The notes under the pieces are model-generated. The model did no database searches. It was not told where the DNA came from and was given only the letters and a program-made list of their open reading frames with translations. 5,632 nt of DNA, from NCBI GenBank assembly GCA_905202115.1, contig CAJKQZ010000158.1:1-5632 (forward strand). Direction: 5' to 3'. This stretch comes from an uncultured Prevotellaceae bacterium. GTDB taxonomy: Bacteria > Bacteroidota > Bacteroidia > Bacteroidales > Bacteroidaceae. Numbering within the stretch: position 1 is the stretch's first letter; each line of letters opens with the position of its first letter. Below are positions 5,498-5,632 of the stretch, in pieces. The translations under genes were made by a program, and so were the position numbers.

Positions 5498-5632
5498 ATG
5501 AAAAAACAGCTTCTTACGAAAAAAAATATTTTTTTTCATGTGGTAAAAAACTTCCCGCAGCAAATTGAAAATACAAAGGAGATAATCGAAAATATGTCTG
5601 AGATAATTCAAAATATCTCAGACATATTTTTT
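5498..5632 (+). CDS. Possible partial gene with coiled-coil heptad repeats, open to the window edge (tentative)
   Basis: An ATG at 5498 is preceded by GGAG at 5486-5489 with 8-base spacing and by an in-frame stop at 5459. The 45 codons to the edge are all open. After a basic start (MKKQLLTKKN) the product shows a seven-residue pattern: QQIENTK (21-27), EIIENMS (28-34), EIIQNIS (35-41) and DIFF (42-45). The second and third units share 17 of 21 bases in frame. This would suit an amphipathic or coiled-coil helix. Against it, the DNA is far more AT-rich than the certain genes, and the last 44 bases form a long hairpin ending in T residues, which suits a terminator. It would run divergently from the lipoprotein gene. 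It matches no family I know, and I give it about one chance in three. Confidence 0.32.
   Translation, partial: MKKQLLTKKNIFFHVVKNFPQQIENTKEIIENMSEIIQNISDIFF
5518..5537. repeat. 20-bp perfect palindrome of A8-TA-T8
   Basis: The sequence is G, eight A, TA, eight T, C: a perfect palindrome with no loop. Tracts of this type bend DNA and are prone to slipped-strand changes. It lies within the tentative frame at 5498, where it encodes the KKNIFF segment, and any length change would shift that frame. It has no GC stem, so it is not a terminator by itself. Confidence 0.5.
5579..5620. repeat. Two tandem 21-base repeat units
   Basis: Units 5579-5599 and 5600-5620 differ at only 4 of 21 positions (both begin GAGATAAT and share AAAATAT). 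A more diverged copy precedes them at 5558-5578 with 12 of 21 bases shared with the next unit. The period is exactly seven codons in the frame that starts at 5498. The repeat arrangement is seen directly; whether it is translated is not known. Confidence 0.5.
5589..5632. terminator. Long AT-rich inverted repeat with T-run, possible bidirectional terminator
   Basis: Positions 5589-5605 and 5614-5630 pair perfectly over 17 bp around an 8-base loop (ATTCAAAA); the core is ATGTCTGAGATA against TATCTCAGACAT. On the plus strand the right arm ends in six T residues (5627-5632) at the window edge. On the minus strand the opposite arm ends in four T residues. This could be a bidirectional terminator, for example for a minus-strand gene lying to the right. 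The stem has few G-C pairs, and it coincides with the in-frame 21-base repeats of the tentative reading frame at 5498, so the two explanations compete. Confidence 0.45.

Noticed and set aside
5317..5568. Plus-strand 83-codon frame in the right intergenic region
   Set aside because: AAGG directly abuts the ATG with no spacing, the product has random-looking composition with scattered cysteines, and the 5498 frame overlapping it has a better start context. It remains possible but unsupported.
1..5632. CRISPR array, tRNA or rRNA gene, insertion sequence or phage gene
   Set aside because: I see no regularly spaced repeats, cloverleaf-like segments, transposase motifs or terminal inverted repeats; the window is occupied by housekeeping genes.

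Overview
The window looks like a chromosomal core region of a member of the Bacteroidales (Bacteroidota), plausibly Muribaculaceae-like, though the family assignment is only an impression. The reasons are the gene order purH-mreB-mreC-mreD-mrdA, protein sequences that resemble Bacteroides homologues, and promoter-like TAnnTTTG boxes (the Bacteroidota -7 element) upstream of the two apparent transcription units. All confidently called genes lie on the minus strand, so the window is best read from right to left.

Positions 5249-4402 hold a two-gene unit: a small tyrosine-rich predicted lipoprotein, then a hotdog-fold acyl-CoA thioesterase two bases downstream. A TAnnTTTG box lies just upstream of the lipoprotein. 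Positions 4278-1 hold a second unit: a short purH that encodes only the IMP cyclohydrolase domain, then mreB, mreC, mreD and the N-terminal 338 codons of mrdA (PBP2). The mrdA fragment is cut by the left window edge just after its catalytic STFK motif. This unit has its own promoter-like sequence at about 4306-4334. The Mre/PBP2 genes encode the elongasome: the MreB actin-like filament, the MreC/MreD membrane partners and the PBP2 transpeptidase that incorporates peptidoglycan during lateral growth. A rodA gene would be expected further left, outside the window.

The right end (5250-5632) has no firm gene. It holds the lipoprotein promoter, then AT-rich sequence with a 20-bp A8-TA-T8 palindrome. 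At the very edge is a long inverted repeat that ends in a T-run and lies within a 45-codon plus-strand reading frame open to the edge. That frame has a 7-residue repeat, so the edge is either a terminator or the start of a coiled-coil gene.

The points most worth a second look are the stand-alone IMP cyclohydrolase with no AICAR transformylase domain, a perfect 13-bp hairpin between mreB and mreC, a 15-residue polar insertion in MreB, and the ambiguous right edge. I did not find a clear new defence or mobile system; this is mostly housekeeping DNA.
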